From: a virus
Strand: one strand, 5' to 3'
Length of the DNA: 64,000 bases
Virus record (IMG/VR): IMGVR_UViG_3300008113_000014
Coordinates: 1 to 64,000 of that record
Shown: piece after piece, positions 7,460 to 15,369 of the stretch
Numbering within the stretch: position 1 is the first letter of the stretch
Layout of the letters: every line of letters begins with the position of its first letter
The notes under the pieces: model-generated
What the model was told of the DNA's origin: nothing
The model's input: the letters and a program-made list of their open reading frames with translations, nothing else
Databases searched by the model: none
Made by a program: the position numbers and the translations under genes

Positions 7460-10400
7460 TCATTGTAACTGTTCCATCCTTTGTTTTTCCAAAATCAAAT
7501 TTATATACATTTCCTTCTTCAATCTTCATGTAAGCTTTTGCAAACTGCATTGGAAATACAACAATAGAGTGCATCTCTCTTCCAGCATCTGCAACTACCA
7601 GTGAGGCCATCTTCTTCCCAGCCTTGGTTACTCTTGGCTTAAAAGAAACAACAAAGTGCTCTCCTTCTTTGTAAGGCAACATTTTATAATTTAAGAACTT
7701 TACTAAGGAACTCTTAGATCCTTTTATTTCGTCAGCAGGTACTGCAGACACAATCCTATTGTCACTTGCAAGAATAAGATAAGTACGACCACTCTCAATA
7801 TTGGTATTCTCGTCATCAAATACACCGACGCTGCCAGTTTTGTCCAAAATTTCAACTCGTGACCATCCCGTTCCTCGCTTAATTGATTTTACCATACCCA
7901 ACAATACAAAAGATCCAGTCTCTTCATACTCTTCAACATCATCAATATATGCATAATAGTGTTGAGGTATAGATGTATTGAACTCAGGTAGGTTTAAATA
8001 CTCGTAAAGGTTTTCTTTAACTTCCGCTGGGTTTGCTGGATTATCTGGAAATGTAAGTGCACCAATGCATCTCATTGCCTGCAAAGCACGACTGTTTACT
8101 CCGTTTCCTTTTGTAAAGGTAAACTCTTCAAGCTCTTTATATGAACCAAAAGGTCGTGCTGCAAGATATCTCTCTGCAATTTTATCAGATATGAACTTGA
8201 TAGCTGTGAGTCCAAACCTAATACCCTTACCCTCAATTTTAAAATCAATATCCGAATCGTTAATGTGAGGTAGCTTAATGCTAATCCCCATTCTCTTTGC
8301 TTCAATAAGGTACTCAGTTCTTCCATCTTTATCCTTTTCATTTTTAAGTAGTGCAAACATAAACTCTAATGGATAATGATACTTTAACCATGCTGTCCAA
8401 TAAGATAGTGTTGAGTATGCCACTGCGTGAGACTTGTTAAATGAGTACCCTGCGTGGGCCTCAAAGTCATGCCACAGATCTAGTGCATCATTTGGCGAAA
8501 GATATTGCGAAGCACCTTTAACAAACTGATCTTTGAAGACATCAAATTCTTTAGCATCTTTTTTCTTTCCAATGATTTTTCTAACTTTATCTGCTTCCGA
8601 CATGGACATACCGCCAAGCTGTACGCATGCTTGCATAACTTGTTCCTGGTAAAGAATACAACCATATGTTTCCTCCGTAAATGCTTTCATAACTTGATGC
8701 TTATAATCAATATTTTCTCTTCCATGCTTTCGTGCAATATAAGACTTACCAATTGTATTCATAGCACCAGGACGAACAAGTGCATTTGATGCAGCAAGTT
8801 CTGATAGGTTTTTAACACGCATCTTAATTAAAAGGTTTGTGTATGGTGCTGCTTCACACTGAAACACACCCTTAGTGTATCCATCAGATAACATGTTATA
8901 AACGTTTGCATCATCCATATCAATCTTTAGTAGATCAATCTTAGTACCTTCACGCTCTTTAATAATGTCAATGCAGTCCTTAAGAACACTCAAAGTCTTT
9001 AGTCCAAGTGCATCAATCTTAATCAAACCAATGTTTTCTGCTTCGCCCATGTCTACTGCCACTACTGGAATGCGTTCATCTTGTCCAGTTACTGAACGTG
9101 TTTCCAGCGGTGCATATCTAAAAATTGGGTCTTTACTTGTTACAACTCCTGCTGCGTGAATTCCAGTACCACGGATTCTTCCACGAAGCTGATCTCCGTA
9201 ACGCTCTACTTCTGGATACTTTTCTCTGAACCACAAAGTATTCTTAGAGTTACAGTAATCATCCCATGTATCAACAACCTTTAAAACCTTATTGACATCA
9301 GGCAACGGTATGTTTAAACATCTTGCAACATCTCGCACAACACCCTTATCCTTGAACTGCAAGAATGTAGCAATAGATGCAACGTGACGGTACTGACGAA
9401 CTAAATAATCCTTTACTTCATCACGACGAGTATCTTGAATATCTGAGTCAATATCAGGGAAGTCATTACGGTCTGGGTTAATAAAACGGAAGAACAGCAA
9501 CCCATGCTTTATGGGATCAATATCTGTGATACCAAGTGCATAGCACAGTAGGGAACCAGCAGCAGATCCACGACCTGGGCCCACCATAATGCCTTCACTC
9601 TTTGCCCAGTTAAGCATGTTGCGGACAACTAAAAAGTATGGTCCAAAGTTTTTCTCACCAATTATTTTTAGTTCTTCATCAAGTCTTTCAAGATACTCTT
9701 CATTCTTTTCAAGTTTACGTTCTTTTAATCCTTCAATAGCTAGATTCTTAAGCTCTTCCATAGGCTTCTTGTACTGAACTGGAAGCAAGTCTAGATGCTC
9801 TTTAATATCATAGCCTTCAACCTTATCAGAAATTTCATTTGTTGATACAAACATATCTTCACGATCAATGCCTTGCTTAAGCATTGCCTCTTTCATCTCT
9901 TTATATGAAAGAAGATGAATGTCAAACTTATTAAAACTCATTATGCGATCTGCGCCATAAAGATAATCAAGGCGATCCATAAAAGATGCATGCTTTTTTG
10001 ACTTATCATAGCTTACATCTTTTTGTAACTTGGCATGAGTATTTAGAAGAAGCATTAGCTCCTGTACTTCTTTTTGACTTGTGTCAGAGTGATGACAGTC
10101 TGGTGTTACAACAATTTTTACCTTTGCTACATCAGCAAGTTCAATAATCCCCTTGTTAACTTCAGGAGGGTTGTGTGGCATGACTTCAATATAGTAATCA
10201 TCACCAAATTCTTTTTTAAACCACTGTATATGTTTCTTTGCTGTTGCAAGTTCACCCAACTCAACAGCCTTTGCAATCCATCCACTAAGACATGCGGATG
10301 TTACAATAATTCCTTCTTTGTATTTTGCAAGTGTTTCAAAATCAAACCTTGGCTTACTAAAGAAACCATCTGTCCAAGCAATCTCATTAATCTTATTAAG

Positions 10401-10643
10401 GTTTTCTAAACCTAGTTGGTTCTTGGCGAGAAGAACTATATGATGAAAATTTTGGTCAAGAGGATCTGGACGATCTGCCTTTCCTCTCTTGTCCGCCATA
10501 CTCGTAGTCATATAGCCTTCTACACCAAGTATTGGCTTAATTCCATTTGCTTTTGCAATACGGTGCAGTTCCCTATGCCCAGATAAAGTACCGTGGTCAG
10601 TAATGGCAATTGCTGTCATTCCTAACTCAACTGCACGGTTCAC
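7440..10643 (-). CDS. dnaE: DNA polymerase III alpha subunit, PHP start missing
   Basis: A 1067-residue replicative polymerase of the C family. The catalytic palm is seen in PGRGSAAGS and the Asp motif FPDIDSD, with a further region G-V-F-Q-C-E and Y-Q-E-Q-V-M, then HhH and an OB-fold segment near the end. The protein starts at a GTG at 10643 with the sequence aligning to the first helix of the PHP domain (VELGMTAIAITDHG). The usual N-terminal strand with H-x-H is absent, because a TGA lies seven codons upstream. Other PHP residues (ITDHG, TPDCHH) remain. It directly follows the ssDNA-binding protein gene. Confidence 0.93.
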   Translation of the reverse strand: MNRAVELGMTAIAITDHGTLSGHRELHRIAKANGIKPILGVEGYMTTSMADKRGKADRPDPLDQNFHHIVLLAKNQLGLENLNKINEIAWTDGFFSKPRFDFETLAKYKEGIIVTSACLSGWIAKAVELGELATAKKHIQWFKKEFGDDYYIEVMPHNPPEVNKGIIELADVAKVKIVVTPDCHHSDTSQKEVQELMLLLNTHAKLQKDVSYDKSKKHASFMDRLDYLYGADRIMSFNKFDIHLLSYKEMKEAMLKQGIDREDMFVSTNEISDKVEGYDIKEHLDLLPVQYKKPMEELKNLAIEGLKERKLEKNEEYLERLDEELKIIGEKNFGPYFLVVRNMLNWAKSEGIMVGPGRGSAAGSLLCYALGITDIDPIKHGLLFFRFINPDRNDFPDIDSDIQDTRRDEVKDYLVRQYRHVASIATFLQFKDKGVVRDVARCLNIPLPDVNKVLKVVDTWDDYCNSKNTLWFREKYPEVERYGDQLRGRIRGTGIHAAGVVTSKDPIFRYAPLETRSVTGQDERIPVVAVDMGEAENIGLIKIDALGLKTLSVLKDCIDIIKEREGTKIDLLKIDMDDANVYNMLSDGYTKGVFQCEAAPYTNLLIKMRVKNLSELAASNALVRPGAMNTIGKSYIARKHGRENIDYKHQVMKAFTEETYGCILYQEQVMQACVQLGGMSMSEADKVRKIIGKKKDAKEFDVFKDQFVKGASQYLSPNDALDLWHDFEAHAGYSFNKSHAVAYSTLSYWTAWLKYHYPLEFMFALLKNEKDKDGRTEYLIEAKRMGISIKLPHINDSDIDFKIEGKGIRFGLTAIKFISDKIAERYLAARPFGSYKELEEFTFTKGNGVNSRALQAMRCIGALTFPDNPANPAEVKENLYEYLNLPEFNTSIPQHYYAYIDDVEEYEETGSFVLLGMVKSIKRGTGWSRVEILDKTGSVGVFDDENTNIESGRTYLILASDNRIVSAVPADEIKGSKSSLVKFLNYKMLPYKEGEHFVVSFKPRVTKAGKKMASLVVADAGREMHSIVVFPMQFAKAYMKIEEGNVYKFDFGKTKDGTVTMNEVESV

Positions 10644-10651
10644 GTATTCTT

Positions 10652-11278
10652 CTAAGGAGTATCAAAGCCTAAATAAAAGGCTTCTTGTTCTGCGTATGGA
10701 ACCTTGTTTAGTGCCTTCTCCAATGGATAAGGTTCAATTCCTGCCCAATCAAATGGTGCAGCATCTGGAGAACTTGGAATAAGTGTATAGCTTGTTTCAG
10801 TACCTTGACCGTTACGCTTTACTTTCCAAGTAAGGTTTGAGATGCTACCTGTTTCAAGTGCATACTCACGAATAGTATTAAATGCAGATTGCTTGCTAAC
10901 ACCCATGTTCCAAATTGCAACATATGGTGCATCAATGCCATCATCTACAAGAACGTTGCAATAAAAACGAAGACGTGCACGCCAGCCAGCCTTCATATCC
11001 TTGCGGTGCATCTCTTCTGCCCAGTCACGACCTTCTGATTCCATAGTGTCTACAGCCTTACGCTTGTAGTCCTTTGGATTTGTGTGTTCTGACACAACTA
11101 GTGCAAGTCCACGTGCTTCATTATAATTTGCTGAATCTTCATCAAGCTCTTCAATAAAACGAATCTTTACTGCTTGACCGTCTGCGATCTTAAACCAACG
11201 TACCTTTGCACCTGTGCCTTCAAACTTTGGCTTGTCTACTAATGCGTTAATGTTTTTTAATCCTTTTACAATTGCCAT
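10652..11278 (-). CDS. Single-stranded DNA-binding protein, gp32-like
   Basis: A 208-residue acidic-tailed protein matching phage ssDNA-binding proteins of the gp32 type: core strands with KIRFIEELDED, then RARLRFYCNVLVDDG, VAIWNMGVSKQSAFNTI, and KRNGQGTETSYTL. The central zinc Cys set of T4 gp32 is absent. It coats ssDNA for the polymerase and RecA. It has its own near-consensus promoter, so high expression is expected. The start has AAGGAG. Confidence 0.82.
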   Translation of the reverse strand: MAIVKGLKNINALVDKPKFEGTGAKVRWFKIADGQAVKIRFIEELDEDSANYNEARGLALVVSEHTNPKDYKRKAVDTMESEGRDWAEEMHRKDMKAGWRARLRFYCNVLVDDGIDAPYVAIWNMGVSKQSAFNTIREYALETGSISNLTWKVKRNGQGTETSYTLIPSSPDAAPFDWAGIEPYPLEKALNKVPYAEQEAFYLGFDTP

Positions 11279-11308
11279 TTTGTCATGCTCCTTTTTTTGT
11301 TATTGTTT

Positions 11309-12235
11309 TTATTTTAGCATAGATATGATTGAATTGTCAAACTGAAACTCCAGTTTTTTAATCTGATCATCATCCATGTCTCCTATGTCTTTGTATTTTT
11401 TGTCTAAGCTAATTACTGTTACAAGAGATCCTAACTTTTCAATTAGTTTATCTTTCATAATAGCGCCAGCTTCATCGTTGTCTGCAATAAGTACAACATT
11501 GTTGAAGTACTTTTCTAATAGTCTGATCTGAGATACAGACACATTAGCACCCAGCGTTGCAACTGCTGGAAAACCTACTTGATCTAAACGGATTGCATCA
11601 AATGATGATTCCACTACATATACTATACTAGAACTCTTGACTCTGTGCAAGTTAAATAAAACCTTGCTTTTTGGAAGCCCTGGAGTATTCTTAAATTCTT
11701 TGCCTTCAATTGTTCTTGCAACAAAACCAATACACATAGAGTCAGGTGAGTGAACTGGAATAGTTACAGATCCTTGCTTTTCTGAATAGCCAAGATCAAA
11801 CTTAATTACAGAATCTTTTGTTAGTCTGCGACCATTAAAATAATTCATTGCTAGTGGAGAGTCAAGTGCTTGCTTATTTAATCTTTTAATAAGCAATTCA
11901 TCATACTGAACAAAATCAGGTGGTGCGTAGAGTGCTTTTCCAACAATACTTTGAATATCAGACTTCTGTTCTTTGCCTTTAATGTATCTAACAGTTTCAA
12001 AGTATGATCTATTTGAAGTAAACATTATTAGCTCAACAAGATTCTTTGTTACCTGACATCCAAAACAAAAGAATAGTCCACTATCCTTTGCTACTTCTCC
12101 AGCAGGCGTTCTACTGTTGTTATGAAATGGGCAGTAGACAATAAAGTCATTGCCAAACTCAGCTTCAATATCTAATCCTGCGCCATTGAGAACACGACGA
12201 ATCTGTTCTTCTGTATAAATCTCTTTACTTGCCAT
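11309..12235 (-). CDS. dnaG: DnaG-type DNA primase
   Basis: A 308-residue primase. The N-terminal CHC2 zinc finger is C35-x2-H38, C57-x2-C60 (YCPFH and FCFGC). The Toprim domain shows the Glu of VVESSFDA and the acidic LIADNDEAG motif. The protein is shorter than bacterial DnaG because it lacks the C-terminal helicase-binding domain. The ATG at 12235 is chosen; a more upstream ATG would extend into the helicase gene without a family counterpart. It overlaps the helicase gene's end by 11 bases. Confidence 0.92.
   Translation of the reverse strand: MASKEIYTEEQIRRVLNGAGLDIEAEFGNDFIVYCPFHNNSRTPAGEVAKDSGLFFCFGCQVTKNLVELIMFTSNRSYFETVRYIKGKEQKSDIQSIVGKALYAPPDFVQYDELLIKRLNKQALDSPLAMNYFNGRRLTKDSVIKFDLGYSEKQGSVTIPVHSPDSMCIGFVARTIEGKEFKNTPGLPKSKVLFNLHRVKSSSIVYVVESSFDAIRLDQVGFPAVATLGANVSVSQIRLLEKYFNNVVLIADNDEAGAIMKDKLIEKLGSLVTVISLDKKYKDIGDMDDDQIKKLEFQFDNSIISMLK
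11311..11340 (-). promoter_or_regulatory. Strong sigma70-like promoter for ssDNA-binding protein
   Basis: On the minus strand: consensus -35 TTGACA (11335-11340), 18-base spacer, -10 TAAAAT (11311-11316) preceded by TGC. It lies at the 3' end of the primase gene and directs transcription into the ssDNA-binding protein gene after a leader of about 25 bases. Confidence 0.75.
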
Positions 12236-13448
12236 CTTCAAAATCCTTGTAACGATAGTAGCCCTTATCAAAGTCGCACTGTACTAAGAAGTCTCCCATA
12301 AAACCATTACGGTTCTTTCTAAAAGCACACTCAATAATATCGCTATTGGATGCACGGCCAAGTGCCATAACCCAGTCAGCATCATATGCAATCTGTCTTG
12401 ACCAAGCAGTTTGTGCAAGTGTAGGAACACTGGACATATCCTTTACATCATCAGGTGTGGCAGATGATATAGCAATGATAGGTACTTCTTCACTAATAGC
12501 CATAAGCTTTAGTTCACGAGAAAGGTTTTTCATCTTTACCGTTTCGTTATCAGCTTTTTGATTTGGACTCATAAGTTGAAGATAATCAACCACAACAAAG
12601 TCTGGCTTGTACTGATCTAGTTTTCCACGGATTACAGAAGGAGTTACCTCACCGCCAGAGTCGTTAGAGATAATATGAAATGGTGGACGACCATCAATCT
12701 TGTCTATATGCCACTTCTTCATCATCTCTAATTCAACTTCACCGTTAGATAATTTGCGATGAGACCAAAGACCTTCGCCCATAATAGTAAAGACACGGTT
12801 ACGAACCTCTGTCTCACTCATCTCAAGAGAGATAATAAGGGGTGTCTTACCCTGTTTCCAGGCCTGTACAGCAAAGTACAGAGCCATCCATGACTTTCCT
12901 ATACCTGGGTATGCTAAAAAGACTCCTAGCTGGCCTGGCATAATTCCAGATGGTAAGTAGTTATCAAATCCTGGAAGCCCTGTCTTAATGCCACGCTTTC
13001 CTAATGCATTTTGTTCTTTAACATTTTCAAAGTATGCAATGGCAGAATCAATATCTGTTGCATCAATATCACGAATAGATGATGTATTTTTCTTTAGTGT
13101 AGATGTCTTAGTAATTAGTTCTTCAAGTGCTAAAACTCCTTGACCAGACTGAACCTCAGTTGCAGCAGATCGTAGTATATCTTTAAGGGTGTCATTTAAA
13201 TACTCAGTCTGTAATTCTTCAAGGTGGTGTTTTGTTGCACCAATATCTTTGATTATTTCAAAATCTCTAAATCGCTCTAACACCAAAGATGAGGGTGGGA
13301 CTGTTCCATTATTCTCTGCATATAAACGGATAAAATTCCATACGTCGTTATGAGTTCTAAGGAGTGTCTCTACATTTGCTTGTAATAATACATGGAGTTG
13401 CTTGTCTTGTAATACCGCTGAAATTACTTTAGCCTCTGTGTTATTCAC
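12225..13448 (-). CDS. dnaB: DnaB-like replicative helicase
   Basis: A 407-residue hexameric helicase. The RecA-fold motor has Walker A in YPGIGKSW (about residues 180-187), the Walker B area VVVDYLQLM, and the characteristic linker GLPGFDNYLPSG. The N-terminal domain is short relative to bacterial DnaB. It unwinds the fork and works with the downstream primase. It overlaps the upstream 102-aa gene by eight bases. Confidence 0.93.
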   Translation of the reverse strand: MNNTEAKVISAVLQDKQLHVLLQANVETLLRTHNDVWNFIRLYAENNGTVPPSSLVLERFRDFEIIKDIGATKHHLEELQTEYLNDTLKDILRSAATEVQSGQGVLALEELITKTSTLKKNTSSIRDIDATDIDSAIAYFENVKEQNALGKRGIKTGLPGFDNYLPSGIMPGQLGVFLAYPGIGKSWMALYFAVQAWKQGKTPLIISLEMSETEVRNRVFTIMGEGLWSHRKLSNGEVELEMMKKWHIDKIDGRPPFHIISNDSGGEVTPSVIRGKLDQYKPDFVVVDYLQLMSPNQKADNETVKMKNLSRELKLMAISEEVPIIAISSATPDDVKDMSSVPTLAQTAWSRQIAYDADWVMALGRASNSDIIECAFRKNRNGFMGDFLVQCDFDKGYYRYKDFEDGK

Positions 13449-13749
13449 TTAGCCACTCCTTTGCTTTTTCCCTGCGCTGTTTTCTGTCTTTTATATCTTG
13501 TTCTACATCTAGTTTACCATTAAGAATCTTTTCTGCGTTGTAAGCAAAATAGTTCCAGCTTGTTTCTTGTGCAACAGAAAAATAATAATCTAGCAACTCA
13601 TAGCATTGTGACATGCCATATGATTCAACTAGTCCGTCTGCTGCCCACTGTTCAACATTTAAATTTAAAGATGGCTTTTGCTCATATTTTGCTGTATGCA
13701 ATTTTGAGTATCTACTAAGCAAAGCCATTCGGTCTTTGCGTTCTGCCAT
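13441..13749 (-). CDS. Hypothetical protein upstream of helicase (102 aa)
   Basis: A 102-residue protein with a basic N-terminus, aromatic-rich middle (around YELLDYYFSVAQETSWNYF) and a basic C-terminal helix. It is located just before the replicative helicase gene and overlaps it by eight bases. A helicase-loader-type role is possible from position and helical content, but no diagnostic motif is seen. Confidence 0.6.
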   Translation of the reverse strand: MAERKDRMALLSRYSKLHTAKYEQKPSLNLNVEQWAADGLVESYGMSQCYELLDYYFSVAQETSWNYFAYNAEKILNGKLDVEQDIKDRKQRREKAKEWLSE

Positions 13750-13988
13750 TACTCTGAGATTTCAGATTTTGCTTCTTGAATTTTGTCAGTCAGCTTATCT
13801 TCTACAAACTTATATACACGCTCAAAAGCCTGATCAATAGTTTCACCATTTTTCCGTGATTCTACAATTCCTAAATCAAGTCTCAATGATTGAAAATTTC
13901 CTAAGTTAAGCGTGTATCCAAGTGTTACAGATACCTTTGTTGATTCGTTTTCCATTACCCCACCCATTTCTAAATTATATAGACTCAT
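13749..13988 (-). CDS. Hypothetical small protein (about 79 aa)
   Basis: The start is uncertain: ATGs at 14012, 13988 and 13955 are all in frame. The ATG at 13988 overlaps the stop of the MerR-like gene and would be coupled to it. The conserved-looking part begins MENESTKVSV and contains a beta-rich segment (VTLGYTLNLG) and a helix with K-N-G-E-T-I-D-Q-A-F, ending in a charged helix. No family recognised, though it resembles small phage proteins found near replication genes. Confidence 0.5.
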   Translation of the reverse strand: MSLYNLEMGGVMENESTKVSVTLGYTLNLGNFQSLRLDLGIVESRKNGETIDQAFERVYKFVEDKLTDKIQEAKSEISE

Positions 13989-14517
13989 TCCACACTGGAA
14001 TAAATCGTCCATCTTCTGTTCTCGTATATGTAAGTATACCGTCCCCCATACGCCTTGTCAACTCTTGGCTTGTAGGAGTCATGTTGTTTGTTATTAATTT
14101 GTCTTTTCTTGGTTGTCCGATATGTATACTTGCAAGTATAGCACGTATCTCTCTGACATGTGATTCAGAGTAATAGGATCTAATTTTAAATCCTCTTTCT
14201 CCATCAAGCTTTGCACCTATTGGTGGAGGTATAACTCCTCGTTTAATTAAACTTGGAATATATTTTCTATGCCTATTGATAAGTTTAGCAGTTTCTGATA
14301 CACTGTATGCACGCTCACGATTTTTTTTAAAGTCAGAAAGTAGGCATGTCTCTAAACGATCTTTAGTTATATTATAAAACGTAACCATTCCAGTAGAACG
14401 TGAGCTATGATAAACCTTTACAAGGTCGCCATTAATAAACCATACTTTTACTTTACCTTTAATTACAGGTTCGTTATTGTATGCTTGGCTCTGGATTTTT
14501 CCTTTTGAAGTATCCAT
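13975..14517 (-). CDS. MerR/excisionase-like DNA-binding protein
   Basis: A 180-residue protein. Residues about 65-130 form a winged HTH of the MerR/Xis sort: AYSVSETAKLINRHRKYIPS, wing-like region with GVIPPP, then YYSESHVREIRAIL. The N-terminal part has a beta-rich segment (VKVWFINGDLVKVYHS). The start has AGAGGGACG. It probably acts as an early regulator or a replication-origin factor. It overlaps the upstream zinc-ribbon gene by about 55 bases. Confidence 0.65.
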   Translation of the reverse strand: MDTSKGKIQSQAYNNEPVIKGKVKVWFINGDLVKVYHSSRSTGMVTFYNITKDRLETCLLSDFKKNRERAYSVSETAKLINRHRKYIPSLIKRGVIPPPIGAKLDGERGFKIRSYYSESHVREIRAILASIHIGQPRKDKLITNNMTPTSQELTRRMGDGILTYTRTEDGRFIPVWNESI

Positions 14518-14654
14518 CGTCCCTCTTTAGTTGCTGAAGGTGGATGATAGAATTTTCTATCACCACATGTAATACAAGATGTTTCTAAATGTTCAGCAGT
14601 TGTATACTGCCTATCCACAAAGATACGCCCATCGCATCTTTTACAATTTAACAT
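14463..14654 (-). CDS. Zinc-ribbon miniprotein (63 aa)
   Basis: Starts MLNCKRCDGRIF after an AAGGATATA site. Two C-x2-C knuckles (CKRC and CITC) spaced by about 25 residues are typical for a small zinc ribbon. The tail is basic. The long overlap with the next gene is unusual, but both frames look protein-like: this one has the paired Cys, the other has the HTH further downstream. Confidence 0.55.
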   Translation of the reverse strand: MLNCKRCDGRIFVDRQYTTAEHLETSCITCGDRKFYHPPSATKEGRWILQKEKSRAKHTITNL

Positions 14655-14667
14655 TATATCCTTATGG

Positions 14668-14853
14668 TTAGTTGGCTATTTTTTCTTCAAGACTGTTTGA
14701 ATAATTTTCTACTGCTGCTTTCTTTTCTTCTTGTTCCTGAGAATACTGAGTTATCTCTGCTCTTAGAACAGCAATTTGTGTTTCATAGTTAGACACTAAT
14801 TCACCAATACGTTGCTGTAATGCCATAATGATAAGTTCTGCTTTGTTTTCCAT
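14668..14853 (-). CDS. Short coiled-coil protein (61 aa)
   Basis: A 61-residue protein dominated by one amphipathic helix with many Glu, Gln and Leu residues, consistent with a coiled coil. An AAAGGGG site precedes the ATG. It is the third in a run of small helical genes after the fibre gene at 15370-18777. Function unknown. Confidence 0.5.
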   Translation of the reverse strand: MENKAELIIMALQQRIGELVSNYETQIAVLRAEITQYSQEQEEKKAAVENYSNSLEEKIAN

Positions 14854-14871
14854 TTTACACCCCTTTGTTTT

Positions 14872-15084
14872 TTATGATAAAGAATCTAATTCGTCTTGCA
14901 GTATTTGTTTTTGAGCAACAATATCTGATATTTGATTAGTTAAATTTTGCACATTACTTTGATTAGGTTCTGAAAGTGCTTGCTCTTGTGCTAAACTCAG
15001 AATAGCATTGTACTCTGAATATGCGATATTTTTTAAATGCTGTAAAACAATTACAGATTTTTCCTCATTGGTAAGATCTGACAT
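14872..15084 (-). CDS. Small helical protein, paralogue of next gene (70 aa)
   Basis: A 70-residue protein that is clearly related to its neighbour: both begin with a short N-terminus then L-T-N-E-E-K, have an I-x2-Q-H-L-K-N motif followed by Y-S-x-[YF]-N, and end with a glutamine-rich helix and S-L near the C-terminus. They appear to be a tandem duplication. An AGGATAAT site lies at the end of the upstream gene. A role as a fibre chaperone or structural peptide is possible from position only. Confidence 0.6.
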   Translation of the reverse strand: MSDLTNEEKSVIVLQHLKNIAYSEYNAILSLAQEQALSEPNQSNVQNLTNQISDIVAQKQILQDELDSLS

Positions 15085-15091
15085 ATTTATA

Positions 15092-15307
15092 TTATCCTAA
15101 AGATGATATCTTTGATAACAGTGCTTCTTGTTTTGCATTAATGCTATCTATTTGCCCTTGGATCTCATCAATTAAAATTTGCTGTGGTTCAGCTGCTGCT
15201 GACTCCTCAACTAAAGAAATCTCAGAATTAAACTTAGAGTATTCCAGATTTTTAAGGTGTTGATTGATTATATCAATCTTTTCTTCATTGGTTAGCGTGT
15301 ATACCAT
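15092..15307 (-). CDS. Small helical protein, paralogue of previous gene (71 aa)
   Basis: First gene of the leftward operon after the fibre gene. It has AAGGAG upstream of the ATG and an extended -10 element about 30 bases before it. The sequence parallels the 14872-15084 product (T-N-E-E-K, Q-H-L-K-N-L, Y-S-K-F-N, then a helical region). Function unknown. Confidence 0.6.
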   Translation of the reverse strand: MVYTLTNEEKIDIINQHLKNLEYSKFNSEISLVEESAAAEPQQILIDEIQGQIDSINAKQEALLSKISSLG

Positions 15308-15334
15308 TGCTGCTCCTTATTATAGTATATATTA

Positions 15335-15340
15335 AGTATA
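15335..15340 (-). promoter_or_regulatory. Extended -10 promoter for early/replication operon
   Basis: Minus-strand TGATATACT, followed by an AT-rich leader and AAGGAG before the ATG at 15307. A second TATACT lies eleven bases downstream. It sits at the boundary between the late fibre genes and the replication module. Confidence 0.5.
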
Positions 15341-15369
15341 TCATATAAACAATTTAGCATGTTTATATT

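Noticed and set aside
14033-14038. TATACT element within the MerR-like gene
   Set aside because: It lacks the TG extension and any -35, and lies inside coding sequence of a coupled gene.
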